DNA of 15,075 nt from an uncultured Veillonella sp. (GTDB lineage: Bacteria; Bacillota; Negativicutes; Veillonellales; Veillonellaceae). The stretch lies in assembly GCA_900556785.1 (NCBI GenBank), contig USQK01000040.1:1-15075 (forward strand), in the 5' to 3' direction. Below the pieces are notes generated by a model. It saw nothing but the letters and a program-made list of their open reading frames with translations, was not told the origin of the DNA and ran no database searches. The position numbers and the translations under genes were made by a program. Below are positions 14,377 through 15,075 of the stretch, one piece after another; the stretch's first letter is position 1, and every line of letters starts with the position of its first letter.

Positions 14377-14910
14377 ATGTTAAAAGATATCTTAATTGTA
14401 GATGGATATAATGTGATATTCGCCTGGACTCATCTAAAGAAATTGGCTCATGAGTCATTAGAACATGCCCGTATGGAGCTTAGAGATAGATTGTTAAACT
14501 ACGGAAAATTCAAGGGATACGAAGTTATCCTTGTGTTTGATGGTAAATATACAAAGTCTGGCGGTTCTGTAGAGGCTATTATGAGCGGATTTCTTGAAGT
14601 CTATACTGAGGATGGAGAGACGGCGGATTCCTTTATTGAACGAGAGGTATTTTTGCGGAAAGGCAAATATACCAATGTATATGTTGTAACCTCTGATGGA
14701 GCTGAACAAAATCAAATTCTTGGATCTGGTGGTTTACGCATTCCAGCTCGAGAATTGCAAAATATGATTCGCATAGCTAAGGAAGAGGAACGATTACAAT
14801 ACGCTCATGAACATAGACGAGATCAATTTAGCTTGCGACGTAATGAAGTAGGAGGGTTATTATCTCCTGAAGTAGCTGAAAAGCTAGAGAAATTACGGCG
14901 TGGCCATTGA
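14377..14910 (+). CDS. yacP: Rae1/YacP-family NYN-domain endoribonuclease
   Basis: The family has a PIN-like NYN nuclease fold. The Bacillus member Rae1 cleaves mRNA in the ribosomal A site. The N-terminal strand IVDGYNVIFAW carries acidic D9. Further likely metal-site residues are D55 (LVFDG), D84 (ETADSFIE) and D107 (TSDGAEQ), in the correct order. The C-terminal part (about 125-177) is a charged helical extension. The 177 residues match Bacillus YacP. The ATG lies 2 nt after the rlmB stop with only a weak upstream purine tract, so translation is probably coupled. It is the last gene of the T-box controlled operon. Ribosome-linked cleavage here is inferred from the family. Confidence 0.9.
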   Translation: MLKDILIVDGYNVIFAWTHLKKLAHESLEHARMELRDRLLNYGKFKGYEVILVFDGKYTKSGGSVEAIMSGFLEVYTEDGETADSFIEREVFLRKGKYTNVYVVTSDGAEQNQILGSGGLRIPARELQNMIRIAKEEERLQYAHEHRRDQFSLRRNEVGGLLSPEVAEKLEKLRRGH

Positions 14911-14913
14911 TAG

Positions 14914-14942
14914 TTGAAAATCACATATAGTTCCAGTATAAT
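14914..14942 (+). promoter_or_regulatory. Sigma-A promoter of sigH
   Basis: TTGAAA (14914-14919) and TATAAT (14937-14942) are 17 nt apart, placing a start near 14949 and leaving a leader of about 34 nt. The -10 lies inside the terminator-like hairpin at 14933-14953. Confidence 0.8.
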
Positions 14943-14958
14943 GAATATATTGGTTTTT
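14933..14958 (+). terminator. Terminator-like hairpin after yacP, overlapping the sigH promoter
   Basis: CCAGTATA (14933-14940) pairs with TATATTGG (14946-14953), with one G-U pair and a 5 nt loop, followed by TTTTT. It is AT-rich and probably modest in strength. Transcripts starting from the sigH promoter near 14949 would lack the left arm, so only readthrough from the cysS operon would be stopped. Confidence 0.55.
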
Positions 14959-14982
14959 CTGCTCAATTGTAAGGAGGAGCAT

Positions 14983-15075
14983 ATGAACACAATTCATACA
15001 CGCAAGCCCGATTACAATTTCAAAGAAATGACCGATGAGCAAGTTGTGGTCATAGCTCAAGAAGAGCAAAATGAG
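14983..15075 (+). CDS. sigH: Likely sigma-H factor, N-terminus only
   Basis: The frame opens at ATG 14983 behind a very strong ribosome-binding site (AAGGAGGAGC, 14971-14980) and runs 31 codons to the window end with no stop. The peptide contains MTDEQVVVIAQEEQNE, which resembles the segment just before region 1.2/2.1 of sigma-H (SigH/Spo0H, sigma-70 family), and the gene follows yacP exactly as in Bacillus. In Bacillus SigH directs transition-phase, competence and early sporulation genes; the role here is unknown. The call leans heavily on gene order, since the DNA-binding regions lie outside the window. Confidence 0.75.
   Translation, partial: MNTIHTRKPDYNFKEMTDEQVVVIAQEEQNE

Noticed and set aside
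1..15075. CRISPR array, insertion sequence, prophage or defence system
   Set aside because: No spaced direct repeats, transposase or integrase frames or terminal repeats were seen; gene order is a conserved housekeeping one.

Overview
The window is a low-GC, gene-dense chromosomal segment from a member of the Bacillota. It carries the classic order ctsR-mcsA-mcsB-clpC-radA-(yacL)-ispD/F-gltX-cysS-mrnC-rlmB-yacP-sigH. The exact set (fused ispDF, no disA, no cysE, a sodium symporter gene between gltX and cysS) and the AT-rich codon use fit a Negativicute, most likely Veillonella or a close relative. The genus is an inference from recognition, not proven by the window. All complete genes lie on the plus strand. 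Only the first 43 bases hold the start of a divergent gene.

Region 1 (1-4892) is the stress proteolysis operon. A consensus sigma-A promoter is packed with CtsR-type heptads. It is followed by ctsR (repressor), mcsA (zinc/UVR adaptor), mcsB (protein arginine kinase) and clpC (AAA+ unfoldase for ClpP). McsB marks proteins with phospho-arginine, McsA assists it, ClpC unfolds the marked proteins, and CtsR represses the set.

Region 2 (4893-10278) starts with an extended -10 promoter and a strong intrinsic terminator placed only 23 nt before radA. It continues with radA, a membrane PIN/TRAM protein, a bifunctional ispDF and gltX, tightly spaced or overlapping, and ends at a terminator after gltX. 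The early terminator means this operon, which includes likely essential genes, must be reached by readthrough or by controlled antitermination.

Region 3 (10279-11412) is a self-contained unit with its own promoter, a BASS-family sodium-coupled transporter gene and a terminator with a long loop. It sits where cysE is found in Bacillus.

Region 4 (11413-14958) is a cysS-mrnC-rlmB-yacP operon driven by a consensus promoter and governed by a tRNA-Cys T-box leader (UGC specifier, UGGA acceptor-binding bulge). One sensor of cysteinyl-tRNA charging therefore controls an aminoacyl-tRNA synthetase plus three RNA-processing or rRNA-modifying genes. It ends at a small hairpin that overlaps the promoter of the next gene, sigH, of which only the first 31 codons are present.

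No CRISPR array, insertion sequence, tRNA or rRNA gene was seen. Most of the window is well-known biology. The less ordinary points are the CtsR operator spacing together with an altered CtsR glycine wing, the terminator ahead of radA, the internal ribosome-binding site inside ispDF, and the missing disA and cysE.
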